A DNA stretch of 64,000 nt, taken from the NCBI RefSeq assembly GCF_027497235.1, contig NZ_CP114902.1:5482001-5546000 (forward strand), in the 5' to 3' direction. Positions 1-7,035 of this stretch are shown here, piece after piece (position 1 is the first letter of the stretch; each line of letters starts with the position of its first letter). Under the pieces are notes generated by a model. It saw nothing but the letters and a program-made list of their open reading frames with translations. It made no database searches and had not been told where the DNA came from. A program made the translations under genes and the position numbers. Source of the DNA: Micromonospora sp. WMMD1128. GTDB taxonomy: Bacteria; Actinomycetota; Actinomycetes; Mycobacteriales; Micromonosporaceae.

Positions 1-112
1 GCTCCTCGGTGACGGCGGCAGCGGCGGCACGGCGGCTGCGGGTGGTCCGACGGGTCGTGGCGGGCGCGGCCGGGGTCTGGTCGGCACCGGCGGGGGTACG
101 GCGAGTGGTCAC
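1..112 (-). CDS. Partial CDS, N-terminus of unidentified protein
   Basis: The minus strand is open from a GTG at 112 to the left window edge. GGAG lies 9 bases upstream of that GTG. The visible 37 residues are rich in Thr, Arg and Ala (VTTRRTPAGADQ at the start, RRTTRSRRAAAAA later), which looks like a disordered basic N-terminal tail. No domain is visible, so no function can be given. The plus-strand reading of the same bases is also open but is Arg/Ala-rich shadow sequence. Confidence 0.45.
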   Translation of the reverse strand, partial: MTTRRTPAGADQTPAAPATTRRTTRSRRAAAAAVTEE

Positions 113-374
113 AGGCCTGCTCCGCGGATGGGCACCCGGCCACCCGAGTTCCGCCTCTTCCGGTGCCCGGCGGACACGGGGTCGGATGCGGGCCCCGTGC
201 GCGAGGTTCGCAGGTCCGGGCTGTCCGGCTGGCCCGGGAAAACCCCGCGCCATGCCTAGACGCTAATCGCCGTCGGCCCGCGCGGCTAGATGTCCGCGTG
301 GATCATCGGTGAAGACGCCGGAACCAGCCGGGACGCGATGCCCCCTGGGCGCGTCCCGGCCGGCCCGGCCGGCC

Positions 375-791
375 TCAACCCGACCGGTGGACCAGCGCCC
401 CGGCCCGCGGCCCGGTGGCGGTCGCGCCGAACGAGGAGCCGGTGTACGTGGTGCCCGCGCGGGCCGCCGTTCCGCCGGGCGCGGTGACCCGTACCGCCGG
501 GGCCACGGACCGGGCGGTGACGGCGGCGGGCGCGGCGGTGCCGGCGAACGGCGTGGCCGGACGCCCGACCGACGTCACCACGGCCGGGGTCGGACCGGAC
601 AGCGCCGACGCGATGACCGCCTGGGCCTCCCGACGCCTGCGGTTCCACGCGCCCCGGTCGCCGTCGAAGTAGCCCTGCCGGTAGCCGAACCGGTAGCCGA
701 TCCGATAGCTGAGCTGGCCGTGCAGCCGGCCGGCGGCGTAGCAGGTGGCGCCGAGCACCAGCACGAGGACGACGGCGAGGAAGGGGCTCAC
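375..791 (-). CDS. Small membrane-anchored hypothetical protein
   Basis: The 138-residue product starts with a hydrophobic segment (residues about 3-22, VSPFLAVVLVLVLGATCYAA), consistent with an N-terminal membrane anchor or uncleaved signal. It is followed by a Tyr/Gly/Arg repeat (YRIGYRFGYRQGYFDGD, residues about 31-47) and a Ala/Thr/Pro-rich low-complexity tail. The GTG start overlaps the TGA of the upstream gene (GTGA at 788-791), so the two are translationally coupled. I recognise no family; other frames here are also open because of the high GC, so the C-terminal limit is less certain than the start. Confidence 0.55.
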   Translation of the reverse strand: MSPFLAVVLVLVLGATCYAAGRLHGQLSYRIGYRFGYRQGYFDGDRGAWNRRRREAQAVIASALSGPTPAVVTSVGRPATPFAGTAAPAAVTARSVAPAVRVTAPGGTAARAGTTYTGSSFGATATGPRAGALVHRSG

Positions 792-1129
792 CGCTCGTCC
801 GCCCCGGGCAGCGGGTCGACCACCAGGAGCCGTTCCAGGTCGGCGGTGCTGACCTCCTCGACCAGCTCGACGCTGATCCGGCACCCGTCGAGGATCACCT
901 CGGCCACGGACGCCCGGCGGATCTCGCCGCCGGAGTCGTAGACCCGCACGCTCAGCTCGGGACAGCCGAGATGGGTACGCCAGGCGTCCCACTCCGCCCG
1001 GTCGCCGACGCTGAGTGAGAGATAGCGGCACCCCCGGGCGAGGTAGAGGCGCCACGGGGCGCTCAACCCGGCGGAGACTCCGTCCGCGATCAGCCCGAAT
1101 GCCTGGGCTCGGGTCGCGACCTCGGTCAC
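788..1129 (-). CDS. Hypothetical protein, 113 aa
   Basis: A compact soluble protein with normal amino-acid composition: WRLYLARGCRYLSLSVGD near residues 27-44, then a beta-rich middle (ELSVRVYDSGGEIRRASVAEVILDG) and an acidic end. No motif I recognise. It is the first gene of a two-gene unit with the membrane-anchored protein that overlaps its stop by four bases. It is divergent from the XRE regulator at 1394 and shares with it a control region containing repeated GTGACAC boxes. Confidence 0.65.
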   Translation of the reverse strand: MTEVATRAQAFGLIADGVSAGLSAPWRLYLARGCRYLSLSVGDRAEWDAWRTHLGCPELSVRVYDSGGEIRRASVAEVILDGCRISVELVEEVSTADLERLLVVDPLPGADER

Positions 1130-1185
1130 GAGACCCCCTCCGCAACCGCGGAGTGACGCACGTGAGCACTAACCGTCTCAAGCAC

Positions 1186-1344
1186 GTGACACACCGTAAG
1201 TTGTCTCATGGGCGTGACAGTATCAGCTTTTCGGCCGTTTGCCGTCGTACTCGCGTCTATCTATTCTGCCCGGGTGACACCCCTGAAGCGCGGTTCTGGA
1301 TCGTTTACCGAAGGGCCCGGATTGGCGTCACGTAGGCGTGACAC
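1186..1344. promoter_or_regulatory. Repeated GTGACAC boxes in divergent control region
   Basis: GTGACAC occurs at 1186-1192, 1274-1280 and 1338-1344, with GTGACAG at 1214-1220, all in the same orientation within the 264-bp gap between the genes starting at 1129 (minus) and 1394 (plus). The spacings are 28, 60 and 64 bp. A further GTCACGGGGTGAC dyad sits at the start codon of the XRE gene (around 1387-1398). A helix-turn-helix regulator acting on its own divergent promoter is the natural candidate binder; this is inference. Confidence 0.35.
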
Positions 1345-1393
1345 CAGCGTGCCGAGTCACCCCGGCGTAACGGACTGGCCGTACCGTCACGGG

Positions 1394-1834
1394 GTGACCG
1401 AGACGGCCAACGCACGGAAGATCGCCTTCGCCACCTTCGTCCGCCGGGCGCTCGACGACGCCCGCGCCATGCGGGCCTGGAGCGGCACCGAGGTCTCCCG
1501 GCGCACCGGCGTCTCCCGACAGACCATCAACCGCTGGGTACGCGGAGACTGGGCCAGCGATCCCGAGGCCGAACGGGTGGTCGCGTTCTGCGAGGGGCTC
1601 GGCCTCGATCCGGCCGCCGCGTTCGCCGCGCTCGGCTGGGACCGGGCGACCGGCCCCCGCGCCACCCCCACCCCTCCTCCGATGGACCCGGACGTGGAGG
1701 CGCTGCTGCGCCGGCTGGTCGACCCGAGCGTCTCCGACGCGGAGAAGTTCCACATTCGAGAAACCATTCGCTACCTCGCATATCGCCCAACTCTCTCGGC
1801 AAATGTCCGAAATAGGGGCAAACAGGCCGGGTAG
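1394..1834 (+). CDS. XRE-family helix-turn-helix transcriptional regulator
   Basis: A DNA-binding regulator of 146 residues. The N-terminal half carries a lambda-repressor-like HTH: MRAWSGTEVSRRTGVSRQ, then INRWVRGDWASDPEAERVV, with the recognition helix at SRQTINRWVRG (about residues 37-47). The C-terminal part has a Pro-rich linker (PRATPTPPPMDPD) and a helical tail. The GTG at 1394 was chosen because the HTH begins soon after and the upstream in-frame sequence has no domain character. It stands alone, divergent from two small hypotheticals. Its ligand and targets cannot be told from sequence. Confidence 0.8.
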   Translation: MTETANARKIAFATFVRRALDDARAMRAWSGTEVSRRTGVSRQTINRWVRGDWASDPEAERVVAFCEGLGLDPAAAFAALGWDRATGPRATPTPPPMDPDVEALLRRLVDPSVSDAEKFHIRETIRYLAYRPTLSANVRNRGKQAG

Positions 1835-1997
1835 TTCCTCAGATGGCGAAAGAACGGAAGGTCGGGACCGATCAATTCGCCTCGGGGACGGATCGGACCC
1901 GATAGCGTCCACGTTTGTACTGCTAGGGGCTCGTCATCGGCGGGGGGACGGGACACAGCCGAACCCAGCCCTGCGGGACAGAAGGAGGGGTCTGTCC

Positions 1998-2351
1998 ATG
2001 ACCCTGAAATGGTTGGCAGTCGTGGTCGCCGTGGTGTCGGTGACATCGTGCGTGACCGGCAACGTGGTCGTCGGCGTGCTGAACGGCGGGCAGCTTCCGC
2101 TCGTCGTCAATCTGCTCGCGCTCACCACGGCCGGCACGGCGGTGATCCTCGCCGTCGTCGCCGAGTTGCACGAACGGCTCAACGACCGGGTCAGCGCGCT
2201 CACCGAGTTTCTGGTGGCGCGACTCAACGAGATCGAGGCGCACACCGGCGACCGGAACACCGGCTTCGTGGAGGGCTACTTGCTCAGCCACGGGCCGGAA
2301 GCGGCAGTCGTGCCGTTCGGGCGCCGGGGACGAGGAGCCGCCGAACGCTGA
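1998..2351 (+). CDS. Two-helix membrane protein, hypothetical
   Basis: The 117-residue product has two hydrophobic segments, WLAVVVAVVSVTSCVTGNVV (residues about 5-24) and LPLVVNLLALTTAGTAVILAVV (about 32-53), then an amphipathic helix (ELHERLNDRVSALTEFLVARLNEIEA) that may form a coiled coil, and a basic C-terminus. GGAGGGG at 1984-1990 lies 7 bases before the ATG. It was preferred over an in-frame ATG at 1803, which lies inside the upstream regulator's coding end. No family recognised; small proteins of this form are common in actinomycetes. Confidence 0.7.
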   Translation: MTLKWLAVVVAVVSVTSCVTGNVVVGVLNGGQLPLVVNLLALTTAGTAVILAVVAELHERLNDRVSALTEFLVARLNEIEAHTGDRNTGFVEGYLLSHGPEAAVVPFGRRGRGAAER

Positions 2352-2420
2352 CTCCCCGGTCGTCCCGAAGTCACATCTCGGCCACGAATACGCCGCCCGG
2401 CGCGGGGTACGCTGACGCGC

Positions 2421-3245
2421 GTGCCGCCGTTGAATCTGGGCAACCAGCCGCCGAAGACTCCGTTGGACGCCGACCACGCGTGGCGTGCCACCGCCGCCCG
2501 CGCCCGTGACGTGGTGCTCTTCTTCGACTTCGACGGCACACTGGCGCCGGTCGACGACGACCCCACCGCCGTCCGGCCCGCGCCGAAGGTGCTCGCCGCG
2601 CTGGAGGCGCTCGCCGCCCGCGTACGCCGGATCGCCATCGTCTCCGCCCGCCCGGTGGAGTTCCTCCGCGACCACTTCGGCGGCCTGACCGACGTCGACC
2701 TGTACGGGCTCTACGGCCTGGAGCACAGCCACTCCGGCGGCGAGACGGTCACCGAACCGGCCGCCCTGCCCTGGGTGCCGACCATGGCCGAGCTGGCCGA
2801 GCAGGCCGAGGCCGAGCTGCCGCCCGGCGTCCTGGTCGAGTTCAAGCGACTCTCCGTCGCGTTGCACTGGCGCACCGCCCCACAGCTCGGCGACCTGGTG
2901 CAGGAGTGGGGCCGGGCCCGGGCCGAACGGCTGGGCCTACGCTGCCAGGCCGGCCGCATGGTGCTGGAGTTGAAGCCCCCGGTCGACCGGGACAAGGGCA
3001 TGGTCATCGGCGAGACGGTCCGGGACGCCGGCGGCGCGTGGTATTTCGGCGACGACGTCTCCGACATCAAGGCGTTCGCCGCGCTCCGCGCCCGCGCCGC
3101 CACCGACCCCGACTTCCTCGGCGTCTGCGTGGCCGTGGCGAACCCGGAGACCGGCCACGAGGTGGCCGACGCCGCCGACCTCACGCTCGACTCCCCGGCC
3201 GCCCTCGGCGACTTCCTCACCGCCGCCCTGCCCCACCTGCGCTGA
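2421..3245 (+). CDS. otsB: Trehalose-6-phosphate phosphatase
   Basis: Dephosphorylates trehalose 6-phosphate to trehalose, the second step of the OtsA-OtsB route (family knowledge). The 274-residue sequence has the HAD-superfamily signature: nucleophile motif VVLFFDFDGTLAPVDDDP at residues about 30-47 (Asp-x-Asp), motif II Ser in IAIVSARP (about 75-82), the conserved Lys in LELKPPVDRDKG, and motif III/IV Asp residues in WYFGDDVSDIKAF (about 210-222). Length fits OtsB. No otsA lies next to it; the convergent neighbour is the isoprenyl transferase, whose stop is 17 bases away. GTG start. Confidence 0.93.
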   Translation: MPPLNLGNQPPKTPLDADHAWRATAARARDVVLFFDFDGTLAPVDDDPTAVRPAPKVLAALEALAARVRRIAIVSARPVEFLRDHFGGLTDVDLYGLYGLEHSHSGGETVTEPAALPWVPTMAELAEQAEAELPPGVLVEFKRLSVALHWRTAPQLGDLVQEWGRARAERLGLRCQAGRMVLELKPPVDRDKGMVIGETVRDAGGAWYFGDDVSDIKAFAALRARAATDPDFLGVCVAVANPETGHEVADAADLTLDSPAALGDFLTAALPHLR

Positions 3246-3262
3246 CCGGGCGGCGGCAGAGG

Positions 3263-4033
3263 TCAGACCCCGTAGCGGCGTTGCCGGGTGGCGTAGGAGC
3301 GCAGGGCGCGAAGGAAGTCGACCTTGCGGAAGTCGGGCCAGTTCAGCTCGCAGAAGTAGAACTCCGAGTGCGCGCTCTGCCAGAGCATGAAACCGGAGAG
3401 CCGCTGCTCGCCGCTGGTCCGGATGATCAGGTCGGGGTCGGGCAGCCCCTTGGTGTAGAGATGCTCCGAGATGTGGTCCACGTCGATCATGGTGGCCAGC
3501 TCCTCGATCGTGCCGCCCTGGGCCGCGTGCTCCAGCAGCAGCGAGCGGACCGCGTCGGCGATCTCGCGCCGGCCGCCGTACCCGACGGCGATGTTGACCT
3601 GCGCCCCGCCGTCGCGGTCCCGGGTGCGCTCCGCGGCGCCCTTCAACGCGGCGGCGTGCTGCGCCGGCAGCACGTCAAGCGCGCCCACCATGCGCAGCCG
3701 CCAGGGGTTGCCCTCCTCGGCCAACTCGGCGGTGAGATCCTCGATGATCTGGAGCAGCGGGTCCAGCTCGGCGGCCGGCCGAGACAGGTTGTCGGTGGAG
3801 AGCAGCCAGAGCGTCACGTGCCCGACGCCCGCCACGTCGCACCAGCGAAGCAGTTCCTTGATCCGCTCGGCGCCCATCCGGTGGCCGTCGTTCGGGTCGA
3901 CGAAGCCCATCTCCCGGGCCCACCTGCGGTTGCCGTCGCACATCACGCCGACGTGCGCCGGCACGGGTTTACCCGCGAGCTTCGCCGTCAGCCGGCGCTC
4001 GTACACGGAGTAGAGGAGGTTCCGCAGAGTCAT
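3263..4033 (-). CDS. uppS: Isoprenyl transferase (cis-prenyltransferase, UppS family)
   Basis: Condenses isopentenyl diphosphate units in cis onto an allylic diphosphate, giving the polyprenyl carrier for cell-wall synthesis or its short precursor. About 256 residues. Family signatures: HVGVMCDGNRRWAREMG near residue 28 (catalytic Asp and Arg in the diphosphate site), LWLLSTDNLSRP, VNIAVGYGGRREI, and the C-terminal DPDLIIRTSGEQRLSGFMLW and ELNWPDF. Actinobacteria often carry a short-chain Z-farnesyl synthase and a long-chain enzyme; the sequence does not settle which this is. Start ATG at 4033 chosen so the protein begins MTLRNLLYSVYERRL; a GTG directly precedes it in frame. Confidence 0.92.
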   Translation of the reverse strand: MTLRNLLYSVYERRLTAKLAGKPVPAHVGVMCDGNRRWAREMGFVDPNDGHRMGAERIKELLRWCDVAGVGHVTLWLLSTDNLSRPAAELDPLLQIIEDLTAELAEEGNPWRLRMVGALDVLPAQHAAALKGAAERTRDRDGGAQVNIAVGYGGRREIADAVRSLLLEHAAQGGTIEELATMIDVDHISEHLYTKGLPDPDLIIRTSGEQRLSGFMLWQSAHSEFYFCELNWPDFRKVDFLRALRSYATRQRRYGV

Positions 4034-4207
4034 CACCTTGCAGGGTAGCGACCCACGGGAAAGATCAGTGCCGCGGTGGCGCATCGCGGGACGGCGCGTC
4101 GCCTGTCCTCTCGGTCAACATGGCCTCGACCCGGCCGCTTCAGCTCGGTGTCGACCCCGGTCACGTGGCCGGCGCGGACGCGGCACGGCGGCGGCGATCG
4201 CGCCCGG

Positions 4208-5551
4208 TCACGTGGCCGGACGCGGACGCGGCACGGCGGCGGCGATCGCGGCCAACGTGCGGGCGTCCAGCCGGCCGTCGCCGAGCCCCAACTCCACCAC
4301 CGTCCGGTAGACCCGCTCGTCCCGGCCGGCCGCGCCGACCGCCGCGTCCACCACCCACCGCCGCCGGGCCAGCCACGCCGCCGCCGAACTGTGCCGCAGG
4401 TGGGTGCCGAGCCGGGCACGCAGCATGACCGCGTACCGGCGGGCCGCGTCGGCGGGCGCGACGGCCGCCGCCGTCCCGGCCAACGCGCCGGACCGCAGCG
4501 CGTAGAAGATGCCCTCGCCGGTGAACGGGTTGATCAACGACAGCGCGTCGCCGGCCAACAGCACCCGGCCCCGGCCCGGCGCCGGCCGGTGGGTCGAGAG
4601 CGGCAGGTGGTGCGCCCGCAGGTCGGTCACCGTGCCCGGATCGACGCCGGGCAGGAGCGCGGCCATCCGGTCCAGCAGGTGCGCGCGGGTCAGCGGCTCG
4701 CCGCGCAGCACCTCCCCGTACCCGACGTTCGCGCGCCCGTCGCCGATCGGAAAGGCCCAGGCGTACGCGGGCCAGCGCGCCGCCGACGTGACGATGAGCT
4801 GCTCGGGCTGCTCGGGCTGCTCGGGCTGCTCAGGCTGCTCGGGCTGCTCAGGCGGTCTGGGCGGGCTGGACCAGCCGGACGGGCTGGACCAGCCGGACGG
4901 GCTGGACCAGCCGGACGGGCTGGACCAGCCGGACGGGCTGGACCAGCCGGACCGGGTGAGCGGGCCGGGAGTGAGTGGGCCGGGAGTGAGTGGGCCGGGA
5001 GTGAGTGGGCCGGGCGGCGCGGGCGCGTACCCCCGGATGGCGAGGGCGAGATGCCGATCCGGGTTCACCTGGTGCCCGAGCGTCCGGCGCAGCACCGAAC
5101 CGGCGCCATCCGCACCGACGACCGCCCGCGCGGCCAGCTCCCCATCCAGCACCACCCGGTCGGCGTGCACCTCCACCCGGCGGACGGCGTGCCGCCGTAG
5201 CTCCGCCCCGGCCTCGACCGCAGCCCGGACCAGGCGCGCGTCGAACACCCGCCGGGGCACCGTGTACGCGGGTCGGGGCAGCGCCCGGGCCACCGTGCCG
5301 CCGCCGGGGCCGACCAGGCGCAGCGCCGGCAGGGGCGCGTACCCGTCGACCACGCCGGTCACCCCCAGCTCGGCGAGGACGTCCAACGCGTGGGCGGCGA
5401 TCCCGTCCCCGCACGCCTTGTCCCGGGGAAAGTCGTACCGGTCGAGCAGCAGGACGCGCTCCGCCCCGGCCCGGCGCGCGGCGATCGCGGCAGCGGCCCC
5501 GGCCGGCCCCGCCCCCACCACAACCACATCCCACACCCCACCACCACCCAT
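4208..5551 (-). CDS. Geranylgeranyl-reductase-family FAD-dependent oxidoreductase
   Basis: A flavoprotein that would saturate isoprenoid double bonds or act on related lipids; Mtb and Streptomyces relatives are linked to menaquinone or lipid metabolism (family knowledge, substrate unknown here). The dinucleotide-binding fold is at the N-terminus (WDVVVVGAGPAGAAAAIAA), followed by LDRYDFPRDKACGDGI, the second FAD motif AVVGADGAGSVLRRTLG and VLLAGDALSLINPFTGEGI. Between about residues 180 and 250 the fold is interrupted by GPLTP, SGWSSP and EQP repeats encoded by three in-frame minisatellites. An ATG at 5551 was chosen; the more upstream ATG at 5623 would add another repeat (GWAWGV). The uppS gene lies downstream on the same strand. 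Confidence 0.87.
   Translation of the reverse strand: MGGGGVWDVVVVGAGPAGAAAAIAARRAGAERVLLLDRYDFPRDKACGDGIAAHALDVLAELGVTGVVDGYAPLPALRLVGPGGGTVARALPRPAYTVPRRVFDARLVRAAVEAGAELRRHAVRRVEVHADRVVLDGELAARAVVGADGAGSVLRRTLGHQVNPDRHLALAIRGYAPAPPGPLTPGPLTPGPLTPGPLTRSGWSSPSGWSSPSGWSSPSGWSSPSGWSSPPRPPEQPEQPEQPEQPEQPEQLIVTSAARWPAYAWAFPIGDGRANVGYGEVLRGEPLTRAHLLDRMAALLPGVDPGTVTDLRAHHLPLSTHRPAPGRGRVLLAGDALSLINPFTGEGIFYALRSGALAGTAAAVAPADAARRYAVMLRARLGTHLRHSSAAAWLARRRWVVDAAVGAAGRDERVYRTVVELGLGDGRLDARTLAAIAAAVPRPRPAT
4798..4851. repeat. 9-bp in-frame minisatellite, six copies
   Basis: GCTGCTCGG or GCTGCTCAG repeated six times without gaps inside the geranylgeranyl-reductase-like gene; on the coding (minus) strand it gives an EQP tripeptide run. 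Unit length is a multiple of three so frame is kept. Confidence 0.9.
4863..4952. repeat. 18-bp in-frame minisatellite, five copies
   Basis: GGGCTGGACCAGCCGGAC is repeated exactly five times in the same gene and encodes SGWSSP hexapeptides on the minus strand. The copies are identical, which points to recent expansion. Confidence 0.92.
4956..5014. repeat. 15-bp in-frame minisatellite, four copies
   Basis: GTGAGTGGGCCGGGA repeated four times (first copy has one C for T, last copy lacks the final A). It encodes GPLTP pentapeptides on the minus strand, directly next to the 18-bp array. Confidence 0.9.
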
Positions 5552-5580
5552 CCCCACATCCTCCCCCGCTCCCCCCACCC

Positions 5581-5634
5581 ACCCCGCTCCCCACGCCCAC
5601 CCCACTCCCCACGCCCACCCCACTCCCCACGCCC
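5581..5634. repeat. 18-bp tandem repeat upstream of the reductase gene
   Basis: ACCCCACTCCCCACGCCC occurs three times (first copy G for A at one position), 30 to 83 bp upstream of the chosen start of the reductase. It would be coding only if translation began at 5623. Confidence 0.85.
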
Positions 5635-5641
5635 ACCTTGA

Positions 5642-5698
5642 TGATCATGAAGTTGACGGCATCAGCAGAGATCAACACGGCGGTCAACTTCATGATCA
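5642..5698. repeat. Inverted repeat, 16-bp perfect arms (TGATCATGAAGTTGAC)
   Basis: Arms at 5642-5657 and 5683-5698 are exact reverse complements with a 25-bp spacer. It lies in the 604-bp gene-free stretch 5552-6155, which contains three such elements and otherwise no supported gene. Confidence 0.85.
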
Positions 5699-5744
5699 CC
5701 GGCCTGTTCTCCGTGAGGGCGGGCTTGGGGCGGCCGTGTTCGTC

Positions 5745-5814
5745 GATCTTGGACTTGTGGTGCCACGACATGTCGGTTTCGGGGTGATATCGGAGGTGCT
5801 GCAAGTCCAAGATC
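5745..5814. repeat. Inverted repeat, 13-bp perfect arms (GATCTTGGACTTG)
   Basis: Arms at 5745-5757 and 5802-5814 with a 44-bp spacer that itself contains the palindromes GTGGTGCCAC and CGACATGTCG. The ATCTTGGACTT core is unrelated in sequence to the neighbouring inverted repeats. Confidence 0.8.
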
Positions 5815-6069
5815 TGCGAAACTGACCGGGGCGCTGAAGGGTGATGCCCCTGGAAGGGCTGGCACTGAGGGGCTGATGGCGGCGGCGAACCACGCACGCG
5901 GTCTCCGGGCGTCATCTCGGCCCGGTCCGGCGTTCATGACGTTGGCGATGCAGGGGCTCCACTGTCGCCGCCGACGCGCAGAGCCCCCCGACAGCCCACT
6001 CACAGACCACCACCCGGCAGCAACCACCCGGCCCCAGACTCAGACCCGGCCCGGCCCGGCCAGCGGGGT

Positions 6070-6123
6070 GATCAAGGAGTTTGCGTCCCGGGGCGGGAGC
6101 GGCGTGACGCAAACTCCTTGATC
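6070..6123. terminator. 18-bp inverted repeat, probable terminator or REP-like element
   Basis: GATCAAGGAGTTTGCGTC at 6070-6087 and its exact complement at 6106-6123, spacer 18 bp. It begins 33 bp past the stop of the minus-strand membrane gene at 6156, where it could terminate transcription, but the AT-containing palindrome also resembles the two neighbouring inverted repeats, so a dispersed repeat element is equally possible. Confidence 0.6.
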
Positions 6124-6155
6124 GACGAGGTGGGGGTGGGGCGGGTGGGGGCGGG

Positions 6156-6995
6156 TCAGGGGGTGGAGCGGTGTAGGGAGTACAGGCAGAGGGCGGCGGC
6201 GGTCAGCAGCGGGGCACCGTCGCGGACCAGGCCGTCGGAGCCGAGCAGCCACCAGCAGAGCGGGAGGTCGAGCGCGAGTACGCCGAGCGTCACCACCACG
6301 AGCGCGCGGCGGGCCCAGCCCTTCCCGCGCAGCAGGAACGCGGTGCAGAGGAGCACCGCGTAGCTGGCCGCGATGCCGGCGCCGATCCAGGCCAACACCA
6401 CCGGCACGGCGACGAGCCGGCCGTCCAGCAGTGAACCGGTCGCGACCAGCGCCGGCACCAGCATCAGCGGGCTGTAGGTGAACGCCGCGACCCGGGCGGT
6501 GAGCAGCCAGCCGTTCGCCTGCGGGCGTTTCGGCGCCACCTCGCGCCAGGCGATCGTCCCGCCCTCGACGACCAGGCCCTTGCGGTGCCGGACCAGGTGC
6601 CCCCGGACCGCCTCGGAGCGGTAGAGCAGCACCACCACGGCGACGCAGAGCGCGGTGAGCGCGGCGAAACCCACCAGGCCGGGCAGCGCGGGCACGCCCG
6701 CCCGCGGCACGATCAGCCGGCCCACCGCGAAGACAGTGGTCACGGCCAGGATCAACCCGAACGGCCGGGCCGCCACCCGACCCCGGTTGACGTGCCCGAT
6801 CAGGATCAGGAAGCCCAACGACCGGAGCATCGCCCAGCCGGTGCGTACCGCGAGACCGAACTCCTGCTCCGGGGCGTACCAGTAATTGAGCAGCTCGACC
6901 ACGACGGTGGCCGCCGCCGTCACGGCGAGCAGCGTGGTCAGCGCCCGGACGGCGGACGGCCGCCGGACCTCGACAGGTTCGACGGCCGTCCTCAT
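6156..6995 (-). CDS. Polytopic membrane protein, hypothetical
   Basis: A 279-residue integral membrane protein. Hydrophobic segments I can see: ALTTLLAVTAAATVVVELL (about 18-36), AMLRSLGFLILIG, PFGLILAVTTVFAVGRLIV, LVGFAALTALCVAVVVLLY, TYSPLMLVPALVATG, VVLAWIGAGIAASYAVLLCTAFLL and ALVVVTLGVLALDLPLCWWLL, so about seven helices. No transporter or enzyme motif is recognisable. It stands alone, with pckG upstream on the same strand about 40 bp away and an inverted repeat after its stop. Confidence 0.78.
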   Translation of the reverse strand: MRTAVEPVEVRRPSAVRALTTLLAVTAAATVVVELLNYWYAPEQEFGLAVRTGWAMLRSLGFLILIGHVNRGRVAARPFGLILAVTTVFAVGRLIVPRAGVPALPGLVGFAALTALCVAVVVLLYRSEAVRGHLVRHRKGLVVEGGTIAWREVAPKRPQANGWLLTARVAAFTYSPLMLVPALVATGSLLDGRLVAVPVVLAWIGAGIAASYAVLLCTAFLLRGKGWARRALVVVTLGVLALDLPLCWWLLGSDGLVRDGAPLLTAAALCLYSLHRSTP

Positions 6996-7035
6996 GGCAT
7001 CCGATGTTGCCCGGCACGGGCAACCTACACACCTG

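Noticed and set aside
9..266. Plus-strand 85-aa ORF at the left edge
   Set aside because: Arg/Ala/Gly-rich composition typical of shadow frames; the minus-strand frame with a ribosome-binding site is better supported.
4798..5014. Possible CRISPR array
   Set aside because: Units are adjacent without spacers and in frame with a coding gene, so they are minisatellites.
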